A stretch of DNA of 64,000 nucleotides. Source: Treponema_I sp045599005. GTDB lineage: Bacteria; Spirochaetota; Spirochaetia; Treponematales; Treponemataceae. The stretch is taken from assembly GCA_045599005.1 (NCBI GenBank), contig JAZRVF010000020.1, positions 1-64,000 on the forward strand, written 5' to 3'. Positions 17,337-25,412 of the stretch are shown here, one piece after another (within the stretch, counting starts at the first letter, position 1; each line of letters opens with the position of its first letter). The translations under genes and the position numbers were made by a program. The notes beneath the pieces are model-generated. The model worked only from the letters and a program-made list of their open reading frames with translations, was not told the origin of the DNA and searched no databases.

Positions 17337-17615
17337 TCAATTACTCCATTTGTTGTTTCCCGGATAGGGGCAAACCGCTTTTTTTACTCTGGAACGCATG
17401 GCAACATAACAGCCGCACCAGGAACACATCATTCCTTCTGCGAGGGATTCACACCCGGAACAGACGGAAAGCCGTTCCTGACGCAGGGCGCTGTCTGCAA
17501 GCATGGGATTGTCTCTTTCTGCCGCATCCAACTCCTGAATAAGGGAGGCGATGTATTCCTGTGTGAACAGTCCTGCCGCCTGAAGACGCTCGCAGCCGGG
17601 ACAGTCTGAACTCAT
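17337..17615 (-). CDS. Small Cys-rich protein (DUF6171-like)
   Basis: A 92-residue protein with two clusters of cysteines. An N-terminal CPGCERL pair is followed by a central acidic helix (FTQEYIASLIQELDAAE). A C-terminal zinc-finger-like block then reads CSGCESLAEGMMCSWCGCYV with a later VCPYPGNNKW. The pattern (RL-x3-C-x2-C, MC-x2-CGCYV, CP-x4-5-W) resembles proteins annotated DUF6171, whose role is unknown. It probably binds one or two metal ions. It lies between the two GH51 genes with gaps of 11 and 1 bp, so it is co-translated with them. It could have a regulatory or chaperone role, but nothing in the sequence proves that. Confidence 0.75.
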   Translation of the reverse strand: MSSDCPGCERLQAAGLFTQEYIASLIQELDAAERDNPMLADSALRQERLSVCSGCESLAEGMMCSWCGCYVAMRSRVKKAVCPYPGNNKWSN

Positions 17616-17626
17616 GGCCTGTCCTG

Positions 17627-19114
17627 TCAGCGTGCGCAGAAACTTACGCAGGCAACTGATTCCGGCGGCAGTGTGAAGGTGATTGTGCTGCCGTCCTCGG
17701 ACTGTGCTGACAGAGTTTTTGCAGTGACTGTGTCCGGTTTGTCAAAAGTGTTGCAGGCATTGATTTCTCCGCCGGCAAGAACCTGTGCCTTTATGTCACA
17801 GATTTTTCCTTTGAGTCCTGCCGCAACCAGTCTTATGTCTTTGGAAGCTGAAAGATCATTGTTGCTCATTGTGACTGTGTATGTGCCCTCTTTTTCGCTG
17901 GCAGAGACACTCATTCCGGGCATTGTGTCCTTTTCGTTTCCGCAGACTGAGGCCGCACAGGAAGTCTCAAGCAGTGTGGCGTCCTGATGTGCCTTGAACA
18001 TGTTGAGAACATGCCATGTAGGGGTAAGAACGATTCTGTCGCCTTCCGTAAGAACCGGTGACTGAAGGACGTTGACAGCCTGAGCCAGATTGGCCACCTG
18101 TACTCGGTCTGAGTGGTTGTTGAACACGTTGAGAGTGACGCCGGCAACAACTGCATCCCGCATTGTGTTCTGCTGATAGAGGAATCCGGGATTTGTACCG
18201 GGCTCAACGGAATGCCAGCAGCCCCATTCATCAACAACTAGACCGATTCTCTTGTCAGGATCGTATTTTGTCATTATCTCGTCGTGGCGGCGAACAAGTT
18301 CTTCCATATAATAGGCTTTTCGCACTGTCTCGTAATACATCGCATCGTCAAAGACCAGTGCCTGTGATTTCTGTTCCCAGGTTCCGCCGACGGTGTAGTA
18401 GTGAAGACTCATTCCGTCCATGAAACGGGCTGCCTCACGCATGAGCACCTCACTCCAGTGGTAATCACCCGCATTGGGTCCGCCTGCGATCTTGTAGATT
18501 CTGTCTTTGCCGTACTGCCGTACATAAGTCTGGTAGCGTCTGTAAAGATCCGCGTAGTATTCCGCACGCATGTTTCCGCCGCAGCCCCAGTTCTCGTTAC
18601 CTACACCGAAAAAGTCCAGTTTCCATGCTTTGTCGTGGCCGTTCTGGGCGCGCAGGTTTGCCATGGGAGATTCGCCTTCAAAGGTGATGTATTCAACCCA
18701 TTCTGACATTTCCTGAACTGTGCCGCTTCCCACGTTGCCGCAGATGTAAGGCTTGCAGTCCAATACCTCGCAGAGTCCCATGAATTCGTGGGTTCCGAAA
18801 CTGTTGTCCTCAACAACTCCGCCCCAGTGTGTGTTGACCATGCGCTTGCGGTTCTCTTTCGGACCGATTCCGTCTTTCCAGTGGTATTCGTCTGCGAAAC
18901 ATCCGCCCGGCCAGCGGAGATTCGGGATTTTGATCTCCTTGAATGCTTCCACAACATCCTTGCGGTAACCGTCAATGTTTTCGATGGGTGAATTTTTGCC
19001 TACCCAGAATCCGCCGTAAATACAGCGGCCAAGGTGTTCTGCGAAATGTCCGTAAATATGTCGGCTGATGACCGACTTTTTTCTGTCTGTATTGATAAGA
19101 ACAGTTTCCTGCAC
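17627..19114 (-). CDS. abfA: Alpha-L-arabinofuranosidase, GH51 (second enzyme)
   Basis: A 495-residue GH51 enzyme in my numbering. I start it at a GTG with AGGAGA seven bases upstream. The frame stays open 25 codons further to a TTG, but that TTG is the first half of a TTGACA and has no ribosome site. The acid/base motif FFGVGNENWGCGG has its glutamate at 174, and the nucleophile motif LVVDEWGCWH has E296. There is no signal peptide. It is the closer of the two enzymes here to the widespread bacterial AbfA type, with PGGCFADEYHWKDGIGP. It is the first structural gene after the ArsR-type regulator and probably shares its control. Confidence 0.92.
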   Translation of the reverse strand: MQETVLINTDRKKSVISRHIYGHFAEHLGRCIYGGFWVGKNSPIENIDGYRKDVVEAFKEIKIPNLRWPGGCFADEYHWKDGIGPKENRKRMVNTHWGGVVEDNSFGTHEFMGLCEVLDCKPYICGNVGSGTVQEMSEWVEYITFEGESPMANLRAQNGHDKAWKLDFFGVGNENWGCGGNMRAEYYADLYRRYQTYVRQYGKDRIYKIAGGPNAGDYHWSEVLMREAARFMDGMSLHYYTVGGTWEQKSQALVFDDAMYYETVRKAYYMEELVRRHDEIMTKYDPDKRIGLVVDEWGCWHSVEPGTNPGFLYQQNTMRDAVVAGVTLNVFNNHSDRVQVANLAQAVNVLQSPVLTEGDRIVLTPTWHVLNMFKAHQDATLLETSCAASVCGNEKDTMPGMSVSASEKEGTYTVTMSNNDLSASKDIRLVAAGLKGKICDIKAQVLAGGEINACNTFDKPDTVTAKTLSAQSEDGSTITFTLPPESVACVSFCAR

Positions 19115-19160
19115 GACAGTGTCTCCTGTAAGTGGTTTCTGATCTGCACCAGTATTTTCA

Positions 19161-19232
19161 ACTATGGCACCGGTATATAGCTTTGTCAAGTAAATATCAA
19201 TTTTGCGCGTTTTGTATCAATAAAACATGATA
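19161..19232 (-). promoter_or_regulatory. Putative promoter and operator of the arabinofuranosidase operon
   Basis: On the minus strand TTGACA (19184-19189) with a 17-bp spacer precedes CATAGT (19161-19166). Upstream, at 19215-19232, lies TATCAATAAAACATGATA, an inverted repeat of TATCAWG half-sites. Its minus-strand form matches the element at the regulator gene's promoter in 18 of 20 bases when flanks are included. The exact promoter is uncertain because a second TTGATA overlaps the operator. Confidence 0.6.
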
Positions 19233-19324
19233 TAAAAGCGAGCGTACTGAGGCTTTGCCTGCGGGGCGAAAAAGTCTGAAGTGTTTATGGGGAAGAAAGC
19301 CTGCCCGGCGGAATGTTTCTTTTC

Positions 19325-20245
19325 TCAGTAATAAAGGCGCAGTATTATGCCCTGTCCGTAGTTTCCGAAGCCACGTCCGAAAATGTTCATTCCGCCCAGA
19401 TGCCTTGCGTTGTCTTTGACTCCGACTTTCATACGGATTGAATGATGTTCCGCAAGGTGAAGATCTTCCAGTGTGACGTCAGAGACCTGGACTCCGTCAA
19501 CAAAACTTCCGGTTTCTGTCACACTGAAGGACTTGAGCAGCCCGTACTGGGAACCTTCCAGTTTCCACCATGCGGGTGTGAATTTTCCTCTTTTGTCACC
19601 GAAATCTCCCGGACTTACCCATGTTCCGGTCTCAACATTGTTTATCCACATGGTTATGTCTGAAGGCCAGTCAGGATTTGTCCCCGGTGTCTCAGAAGAA
19701 AGCTCCATTGTAAACTCGATGCGTCTGAGGGGACGGGGATCGTATTTGGAATTGTTCGGAAATTTGTATTCAAAGGTTCCGCTTCCGCACCACAGAAGCC
19801 CTGCCTTCATCCGGTCGGGGTGCAGGAAAGAATCGGCTGTGTCAAGAAACCCGATCACGCCCTCAGGAGAACAGAGCCCGCAGGGTGCCGTAACGTGAAA
19901 ATCATTGAAGATTCCTATAGGCATTTCCACCTGTACAAAATCTTCCGCAGTTTTTTTCTGTTCCGGGAACTGGATCAGTATCTCATCGAAAGAAGGCCGG
20001 CAAAGTTTCTGGCTTCCTTTTTTTGCTTTTGTGACCTCTGTTGAGATGAGCCCGGCTTTTTCAAGAATTCCCAGATGCGTCACTGCTGAGGACTGAGGAA
20101 GCCCCAGCTTTTCAGCAACTGTGTTAACATTGCATGGTTCCTGCCGCAGAAGATTCAGAATCTGCAGCCGAATGTCGGAAGCCAGCGCCTTGATTTTGTC
20201 AGTTTCTTCAAGAGGATTGACTGTAAGCAGAAAAACTTTGTCCAT
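19325..20245 (-). CDS. ArsR-type regulator with a large C-terminal domain
   Basis: A 306-residue protein. Residues about 12-90 form an ArsR winged helix (DKIKALASDIRLQILNLL, then KLGLPQSSAVTHLGILEKAGLIS). The remaining about 210 residues are not metal-sensor-like. They contain W- and G-rich strands such as PDWPSDITMWINNVETGTWVS and PGDFGDKRGKFTPAWWKLEGS, resembling a ligand-binding beta domain seen in regulators of sugar genes in Firmicutes. Its place directly upstream of two arabinofuranosidases suggests that it senses arabinose or an arabino-oligosaccharide, which is inference. Its own promoter contains the TATCAWG palindrome, and the start has no ribosome site. Confidence 0.8.
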   Translation of the reverse strand: MDKVFLLTVNPLEETDKIKALASDIRLQILNLLRQEPCNVNTVAEKLGLPQSSAVTHLGILEKAGLISTEVTKAKKGSQKLCRPSFDEILIQFPEQKKTAEDFVQVEMPIGIFNDFHVTAPCGLCSPEGVIGFLDTADSFLHPDRMKAGLLWCGSGTFEYKFPNNSKYDPRPLRRIEFTMELSSETPGTNPDWPSDITMWINNVETGTWVSPGDFGDKRGKFTPAWWKLEGSQYGLLKSFSVTETGSFVDGVQVSDVTLEDLHLAEHHSIRMKVGVKDNARHLGGMNIFGRGFGNYGQGIILRLYY

Positions 20246-20251
20246 AATCAG

Positions 20252-20280
20252 ACTGTATCATGTTTTCTTGATAAAGTCAC
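20252..20280 (-). promoter_or_regulatory. Regulator promoter with TATCAWG operator
   Basis: On the minus strand GTGACT (20275-20280), a 17-bp spacer and TACAGT (20252-20257), 6 bp before the ATG. The palindrome TATCATGTTTTCTTGATA (20256-20273, plus strand) fills the space between the two boxes, the classic position for repression. Confidence 0.65.
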
Positions 20281-20307
20281 TTTGCAGGGCACAAAAAACT
20301 GCAGTGA

Positions 20308-20360
20308 ATTGTGACACAATGTAAATTGCGCTTGACATATGGCTTTGTCCGTTGTATGAG
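20308..20360 (+). promoter_or_regulatory. Promoter of the acetyltransferase gene, with upstream palindrome
   Basis: TTGACA (20332-20337), a 17-bp spacer and TATGAG (20355-20360). A perfect 6-1-6 palindrome, ATTGTGACACAAT (20308-20320), lies just upstream of the -35 box and could bind an activator. Confidence 0.6.
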
Positions 20361-20396
20361 TTTGGGGCTGTCCGAATGGAAACCAGGAGAGGAATC

Positions 20397-20825
20397 ATGA
20401 TTGAATATATGGAAGAAAGATTGAGCCCTGAGGTTTATGTTGAGTTTCTGACAAGAACGGATTTAGGTTCCCAATATCCGAAGGAACGTTTTGCAGAAAG
20501 AATCGGAAAACTGGTGAAAAACGTATCGATCAGTCTTGTTGCAAGAGACGAAAATAAGATAGTCGGTGTTCTGTTCGGGCTTACTGATTTTGCATACTGG
20601 CTTTATGTTACGGATTTAGGTGTTGACAGGGATTATGAGGGAAGAGGAATCGGCCGGACGCTGATGAGAAAAGCCCACGAGATTGCAGGTGGCGAAAAAG
20701 ACATTGCTGTTTATCTGATAGCAAATGATAATGCAATTCCGTTTTATGAAAAATTAGGAATGAAATTGGCTGATGATGTAATGCAGTACAACAAAATCGA
20801 ATGGACTGAATTTACGGTAAAATGA
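20397..20825 (+). CDS. GNAT-family N-acetyltransferase
   Basis: A 142-residue acetyltransferase. The start is the ATG after AGGAGAGGAATC; an upstream in-frame ATG overlaps the -10 box and cannot be used. The acetyl-CoA binding motif A reads VTDLGVDRDYEGRGIGRTLM, which contains the canonical R-x2-G-x-G/A turn, and is followed by the C-terminal motif B region AVYLIANDNAIPFYEKLGM. The substrate cannot be told; small GNAT proteins of this kind act on amines of antibiotics, polyamines, tRNA-related peptides or protein N-termini. It is monocistronic and ends before a large structured terminator. Confidence 0.88.
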   Translation: MIEYMEERLSPEVYVEFLTRTDLGSQYPKERFAERIGKLVKNVSISLVARDENKIVGVLFGLTDFAYWLYVTDLGVDRDYEGRGIGRTLMRKAHEIAGGEKDIAVYLIANDNAIPFYEKLGMKLADDVMQYNKIEWTEFTVK

Positions 20826-20930
20826 TTTTTTTGCGGCACAGTTTTGCGGTGCAACGGCTTCCGAAAGCAAAAAAAAGGCTGTCGGAGTCAGAGGCTCCGC
20901 AGCGTGCTTGCAATTTCCGCGTTTTGGCAA

Positions 20931-21026
20931 AAAAAACTGCCGCAGCCGGATTGGCGACGGCGTGTGAACTTGTGCACACGCACAACTTGAACAAAGCCGA
21001 CCCAATCCGATGTAAGGCAGTTTTTT
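20931..21026. terminator. Nested bidirectional terminator
   Basis: The outer stem AAAAAACTGCC (20931-20941) pairs with GGCAGTTTTTT (21016-21026), a middle stem CGGATTGG (20947-20954) with CCAATCCG (21002-21009), and an inner stem CGTGTG with CACACG (20961-20980). A-runs on the left and T-runs on the right allow it to work for both the acetyltransferase and the convergent lipoprotein gene. The stretch 20826-20930 also holds smaller hairpins. Confidence 0.75.
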
Positions 21027-21032
21027 TTAGAC

Positions 21033-23156
21033 TCAGTAGTCCATCAGGACAAAGTCACCGACCGTATCATCGTATGACCAGTAATTGTCATCGGTGTCAA
21101 CCAGGTAATACCAGTCATATTCAGGATCGTAAAGCAGGCAGACTCCGGTTTTGAAATACTGATAATATTCTTCGTATTCAGAATCCCACTTCCAGTTGTT
21201 GCCTCTCCAGACATAATTGAATTTTCCGCCGGCAGTCTGATACTGATTGCTGTAATAATTACCATAGTAATCGTCATAATCATCATCGTCGTAATAGCCG
21301 TAGTAATCATCATAATCGTAGTCATAGTCGTAATCATAATCATAATAATTGCCGTAGCCGTAGTAATCATCGTAGTCGTCATCATCGTAATAACCGTAAT
21401 AATTGCCGTAGCCGTAGTAATCATCATAGTCGTCATCGTCATAATAGCCGTAATAATCGCCGTAGCCGTAGTAATCATCATCGTCATCATAGTCACCGTA
21501 ATAACCATAATAATCGTCGCCGAAGCCGAGAACTGTCATGACTGCAGTTTCTACCATGTCGTCGCTGGGATCAGTTCTTCCGTTCCAGCCCATCTGGAGC
21601 ATTACATAATAAAGTTCGTTAAGGAAATCTTCGTCTTCAAAAAGTGCTTCCAGATCAAAGTCATCATCGTAGTAGCCGTAATCATCATAGTCATCATAAT
21701 CGTCGTAGTTGTAGTAATCGTAGTCGTCATCGCCATAATAACTGTAATAATCATAGTCATCGTCGTCATAGTCGCCGTAGCCATAATCATCATAGTCGTA
21801 GTCATCATCGTCATAATCGCTGAAATAGCTGCTGCTTGGTGAAGGACTCGGTGTGTTTCCGGCGGGAGTCGGAGTCGGCAGTGTTATGTTCAGTGAGTTT
21901 ACGTCCGGCAGAGTAATGTCTCCGAAGTCATACTGCGTGCTGTCAAAAGTAAAATGCGGCGTGTCTCCGCTGTCAATCTTGAAGTCATTTTCCCAGAAGT
22001 CTGACAGATCAGAATTCCAGTCAAAATCATCATAGTCGTGTGTCAGCTGGTTGATTGCGGCAACAGCGGGAGAGTTCTGGTTTGTGGGTTTGGGACCGTT
22101 GTCACCGTTGTTTGCGTTTGTCACAGGAGAAACAGCGCCGGTGGCAGTATTGAACTCACCTTTGTAGTTTTTGGGAGCAGCCGGCAGACGGGAAGAAACT
22201 TCTCCGCGGACATGAGGTGTTTCGCTGCTGAGCTGTTTGTCTGAAACCATGAGGTATGTGGTGTAGTAACTGCCTGACGGGTTTCCGATGGGATCGTCCC
22301 AGGTTACGTCAATGCCATAGTATGTGCCGTCCTCATTTTTTACGATGTTCCAAACGTGGGGACCGCCTGCATCACCTTCAATTACAGAACAGGGAATGCC
22401 CATCTGCTGCATGATGTAATGGAAAGCATGTGCATAACCGGAACAGACTGTCTCGCCTCTTACAAGTGCGCTGTAAGCAGACTGATTGTAGGGGCTGTCG
22501 GAAACGTAATCAATGTTGTCTGTAAGATAGTCGTGTACATATTTGATTTTTCCCGCAACAGAAGAGATTGTCTCAGCTTTTTCAATAATCTTGTTCGCGG
22601 CTTTCTCAAAATCCTGTTTTGTTTTCTCAAGATCGTTGAAAATGTCATAAACTTCAAAAGTAACGCTTGTAACTTCATCAGAATTATTGTAGCGGTAAGA
22701 AACCTGAGGTTCTACCCAGATCAGATCCGAGTTCTCGTCGTACATTGCTGACCATGCAACGAGGAAGTCATCCTGAGAGACGGAAACGCCCATCTTGAAG
22801 TCATAGTTTCCGGCAGCAAGTTGATTGTAGATAAAATCGTAGGCCTTCTGCTGGGCGTCTGTAAGTGCTGCTCTGTGGGGGAAGAATTCGTCACCGAGAA
22901 CATTTCCGTAACGGTCATATTTTGTAAAGTTTCTTAATGCACGTTTGACCACGACTTTCTGGTCAGGATTGTCTGCAAGTTTTGCAGATGAACTTGGTGC
23001 AATGTAGTCGCCGGTTCCGTACTGAAGACTGGAGCCGTTGTTCTTGCTGCTGGAAGCTGATTTTTCTTCCTCATTGCATCCGGTGAGACACAATGCCGCT
23101 GATGTCAGGATCAGTACAAATCCGATTCCGGCAAACATTCTGCTGATTTTTTTCAT
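21033..23156 (-). CDS. Transglutaminase-like lipoprotein with Tyr/Asp-rich tail
   Basis: A 707-residue lipoprotein (signal peptide ending in LCLTGC, Cys27). Residues about 95-300 form a transglutaminase-like cysteine protease core with an intact triad: C238 (GETVCSGYAH), H267 (GGPHVWNIV) and D283 (GIDVTWDDP). A Pro/Ser/Thr linker (TPTPAGNTPSPSPSSS) leads to an extremely biased tail from about residue 440 to 635. It is built of Asp, Tyr and Gly in units such as DDDDYDDYYGYGNYYGYY, with a helical break (LEALFEDEDFLNELYYVMLQM) in the middle. The last about 65 residues are normal again (Trp/Tyr-rich, ending LMDY). It is probably surface-exposed. The tail may bind divalent metal, wall polymers or plant material; that is inference. 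Confidence 0.88.
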   Translation of the reverse strand: MKKISRMFAGIGFVLILTSAALCLTGCNEEEKSASSSKNNGSSLQYGTGDYIAPSSSAKLADNPDQKVVVKRALRNFTKYDRYGNVLGDEFFPHRAALTDAQQKAYDFIYNQLAAGNYDFKMGVSVSQDDFLVAWSAMYDENSDLIWVEPQVSYRYNNSDEVTSVTFEVYDIFNDLEKTKQDFEKAANKIIEKAETISSVAGKIKYVHDYLTDNIDYVSDSPYNQSAYSALVRGETVCSGYAHAFHYIMQQMGIPCSVIEGDAGGPHVWNIVKNEDGTYYGIDVTWDDPIGNPSGSYYTTYLMVSDKQLSSETPHVRGEVSSRLPAAPKNYKGEFNTATGAVSPVTNANNGDNGPKPTNQNSPAVAAINQLTHDYDDFDWNSDLSDFWENDFKIDSGDTPHFTFDSTQYDFGDITLPDVNSLNITLPTPTPAGNTPSPSPSSSYFSDYDDDDYDYDDYGYGDYDDDDYDYYSYYGDDDYDYYNYDDYDDYDDYGYYDDDFDLEALFEDEDFLNELYYVMLQMGWNGRTDPSDDMVETAVMTVLGFGDDYYGYYGDYDDDDDYYGYGDYYGYYDDDDYDDYYGYGNYYGYYDDDDYDDYYGYGNYYDYDYDYDYDYDDYYGYYDDDDYDDYYGNYYSNQYQTAGGKFNYVWRGNNWKWDSEYEEYYQYFKTGVCLLYDPEYDWYYLVDTDDNYWSYDDTVGDFVLMDY

Positions 23157-23255
23157 GAGAACCTCTGTCTGAAACTGGAACCTGTGATTGACGTCTTCAG
23201 GTTCCGACTATAAACTTTTTCATATTCTAACACTTGGAAATTGCCTTTTCAATAA

Positions 23256-23348
23256 CGGGAGCATCCCCTCACGGACAGAATTTTAATCAGATTAATCAGG
23301 AAGGCAGCAAGTGCCAAAACCGTCAGATGTCGTAGCTGCCTTCCTCTC
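23256..23348. repeat. MITE-like palindromic repeat, copy A (one end)
   Basis: Carries the family end CGGGAGCATCCCCTCACGGA, then a perfect 11-bp stem AGGAAGGCAGC (23298-23308) with GCTGCCTTCCT (23335-23345). The opposite terminal repeat is missing. It lies between the convergent or tandem ends of the AraC and transglutaminase genes. Confidence 0.65.
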
Positions 23349-23379
23349 CTTATTTTTTCCTATATATACGATTCCTGAA

Positions 23380-24291
23380 TCAATCCTGATAGATCGGCAT
23401 GTGGTATTGGGAATCTGTGTTTTTACGGAATTCGGAAGGAGAACTGTCACAGAATTTGCGGAATGTCCTGTTGAACTGGGAAAAACTTTCAAAGCCGCAT
23501 TCATCGGCAATGTCCGTGACTTTTTTGTTGCTGTACAGAAGCAGCTGCTGGACGTTTCTGATCCGTGTCATCTGTATGTAGTTGACCAGCGTGAAGCCCG
23601 TGACCTGCTTGAACTGGTGTGACAGATAGTAGGGGCTCATATTGAACTGTTCCGCAATCTGCTCAAGAGTGATGCTGTTCCGGTAGTTTTCGTGGATCCA
23701 TGCAGTTACCGCGTAGATACGGAAGTTTGAGGTGTCAGGAAGGGCTCCCGGTGCGTAGATGTTGTGACTGCTTTCCTGATAAAGCCTGTAAAGGAATTCC
23801 ATGAATTTTGTATGGATTGTAAGGTCTCGGATCGGGTCCGGATTCTTGCCCTGTACAAAAATGTCGTTGATTATGTCAAAAAGCTGGCCCTGCACATTCT
23901 CTGAGAAGCGCATCACCGGAACCTGCGCATCAAAGATGGAAAGGATCCGTGAAAGAGAACGTTCCAGCGGAGTGTCTGAGACAGGAATCGCAAAATCAAT
24001 TATAAGCCGGCGTTTTGCTTTTCCCTGTGGATAAACTGATTTATGCATTCGCGCAGGCTTCAGGAAGACCATGTCGTATTTTTTCAGCGGATAATAGTTT
24101 CCTTCGACAATGTGGGCCGCATCATCCTCCAGAAGAAGAAAAATCTCGTAGAAGGAATGAAAATGCTGGAATTCCATGTTGATTGCGTAGGACCGTTCAT
24201 CGTAGTCAAAGAAATAGAAGAGACTGTCGTTTTCCCTGTTCACTCTGATTGCGTAGGCCTGTTCGTAAAGCAGCCCGCCTGTGTAGCTCAT
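23380..24291 (-). CDS. AraC-family transcriptional regulator
   Basis: A 303-residue regulator. The N-terminal about 120 residues form a cupin-like sensing domain (FHSFYEIFLLLEDDAAHIVEGNYYPLKKYDMVFLKP, read in parts). The C-terminal about 100 residues hold two helix-turn-helix motifs, SITLEQIAEQFNMSPYYLSH and VTDIADECGFESFSQFNRTF, followed by the family tail SPSEFRKN. It is likely to control carbohydrate genes; the nearby sugar transport operon is a candidate but lies beyond plsC. The promoter is TTGCAT-17-TATACT with the -10 box 6 bp before the ATG and no ribosome site. Confidence 0.92.
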   Translation of the reverse strand: MSYTGGLLYEQAYAIRVNRENDSLFYFFDYDERSYAINMEFQHFHSFYEIFLLLEDDAAHIVEGNYYPLKKYDMVFLKPARMHKSVYPQGKAKRRLIIDFAIPVSDTPLERSLSRILSIFDAQVPVMRFSENVQGQLFDIINDIFVQGKNPDPIRDLTIHTKFMEFLYRLYQESSHNIYAPGALPDTSNFRIYAVTAWIHENYRNSITLEQIAEQFNMSPYYLSHQFKQVTGFTLVNYIQMTRIRNVQQLLLYSNKKVTDIADECGFESFSQFNRTFRKFCDSSPSEFRKNTDSQYHMPIYQD

Positions 24292-24297
24292 TACAGA

Positions 24298-24326
24298 AGT
24301 ATAAATCGTTATTTTTTCCTATGCAA
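24298..24326 (-). promoter_or_regulatory. Leaderless-type promoter of the AraC gene
   Basis: TTGCAT (24321-24326), 17-bp spacer, TATACT (24298-24303) on the minus strand; six bases (TCTGTA) separate the -10 box from the ATG, so transcription should begin at the start codon. Confidence 0.7.
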
Positions 24327-24355
24327 TTCCCGCCAAAACTGATAAAATCGGAGTC

Positions 24356-25078
24356 ATGACAACTATTGGGGCACTGACCCGCATCATCTGGTACCTGGTC
24401 GTAAGACAGAAAAAGAACCGGTACTGCAAGAGACTTGAGAAAGAAGGAAAGATCCAGGAACGGGATGAGCTCATAAAGACCGTGGTTCCTGAATGGGCCC
24501 GTTTCATCATTGACACGATGGGCTCTGGAAAATGCAATGTCACTGTGGAAGGTGTTGAGAACCTGCCTGCAGATTCTTCCGTGGTGTTTATCGGGAATCA
24601 TCAGAGTTATCTGGATATTCCGCTTATTCTTGGTTATTCCGGAAAACCCACGGGATTCATTGCGAAGGCTGAGATTCTCAAAGTGCCCATGCTTTCAGAC
24701 TGGATGAAACACATGGAATGCACTTTCCTTAAGCGCAACAGTCCGCGGCAGTCTGTGGAAGCAATGGCTGAAGCTGTGAGAACCGTCCAGAAAGGTTATT
24801 CGCTGGTTATTTTCCCTGAGGGACACCGCAGCAAATGTTCCGAGATGAAGGAATTCCATCCGGGCAGTTTCAAACTGGCATTCCGTTCCGAAGTGCCTAT
24901 CGTTCCGGTTACTATTGACGGAACATATCATCTCTTTGAGGAAAAAGGCAGACCCGCCGCCGGAGATCTGAAAATCATATTTCATAAGCCGGTGCCCACA
25001 AAAGGCCTTGATAAAGAAGGCCAGGCAGCAGTGATCAGACAGACATACGAAACAATCAAGGCCGGTCTTCCTGCCTGA
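24356..25078 (+). CDS. plsC: 1-acyl-sn-glycerol-3-phosphate acyltransferase
   Basis: A 240-residue PlsC-type enzyme that makes phosphatidic acid from lysophosphatidic acid at the inner face of the cytoplasmic membrane. The catalytic motif NHQSYLD (81-87, NHx4D form) and the phosphate-binding FPEGHRS (153-159) are both intact, as are the downstream VPVTIDGTYHL block and KPVPT. The N-terminus has one weak hydrophobic segment. It is divergent from the AraC gene across 64 bp and is monocistronic. A possible -10 box (TAAAAT) lies 7 bp before the ATG, and GGAG just before the ATG could alternatively act as a ribosome site. Confidence 0.93.
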   Translation: MTTIGALTRIIWYLVVRQKKNRYCKRLEKEGKIQERDELIKTVVPEWARFIIDTMGSGKCNVTVEGVENLPADSSVVFIGNHQSYLDIPLILGYSGKPTGFIAKAEILKVPMLSDWMKHMECTFLKRNSPRQSVEAMAEAVRTVQKGYSLVIFPEGHRSKCSEMKEFHPGSFKLAFRSEVPIVPVTIDGTYHLFEEKGRPAAGDLKIIFHKPVPTKGLDKEGQAAVIRQTYETIKAGLPA

Positions 25079-25412
25079 AAAAACACTGACAGGAATGACC
25101 TGACAAGGGAACTGCACAAAAAAGTCAGAACCTGTTCGGTAAAATCCCCTTGAGAAGTGTCAAAAAAAACTGTTGGGTGTGAAAAAACACGAAGTTTAGG
25201 GTAGGTTAGTTGAAGAAATCACCTAATCTGCCCGAATTTGTCTAAAATTTCCAAAATTTCCAATCAAAAAGGCAATGACGAAAAAGTGCTAAACCTTGCA
25301 GATTATGTTATGGTAATGTCAGGAAAGTCCCTGATATTATTACACTGTCTCAAGGTGCGTGGTCGTACACGCAGAAAGACACTGTGTTTCACACAGGCGC
25401 AGGAGGATTTTG
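25079..25412 (+). promoter_or_regulatory. Long untranslated region before the sugar ABC operon
   Basis: No credible gene lies here. An inverted repeat (GGTAGGTTAG with CCTAATCTGCC, about 25199-25235) and an A/T-rich stretch occur, and an extended -10-like TGTTATGGT lies at about 25305. I could not fix a promoter. The first permease ribosome site, AGGAGG (25401-25406), ends the region. Confidence 0.4.

Noticed and set aside
19115..19189. N-terminal extension of the second GH51 enzyme to a TTG start
   Set aside because: The TTG is part of a TTGACA promoter box. The GTG further downstream has AGGAGA at good spacing and gives the normal family length.
20308..20320. ATTGTGACACAAT considered as a Rex redox site
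   Set aside because: The half-sites are separated by one base, whereas a Rex site has about eight between TTGTG and CACAA. It is kept only as an unidentified palindrome.
21044..21814. Met/Thr-rich open frames opposite or beside the Tyr/Asp tail
   Set aside because: They are frame-shifted readings of GAT/TAT/GAC repeats in the lipoprotein gene, not separate genes.
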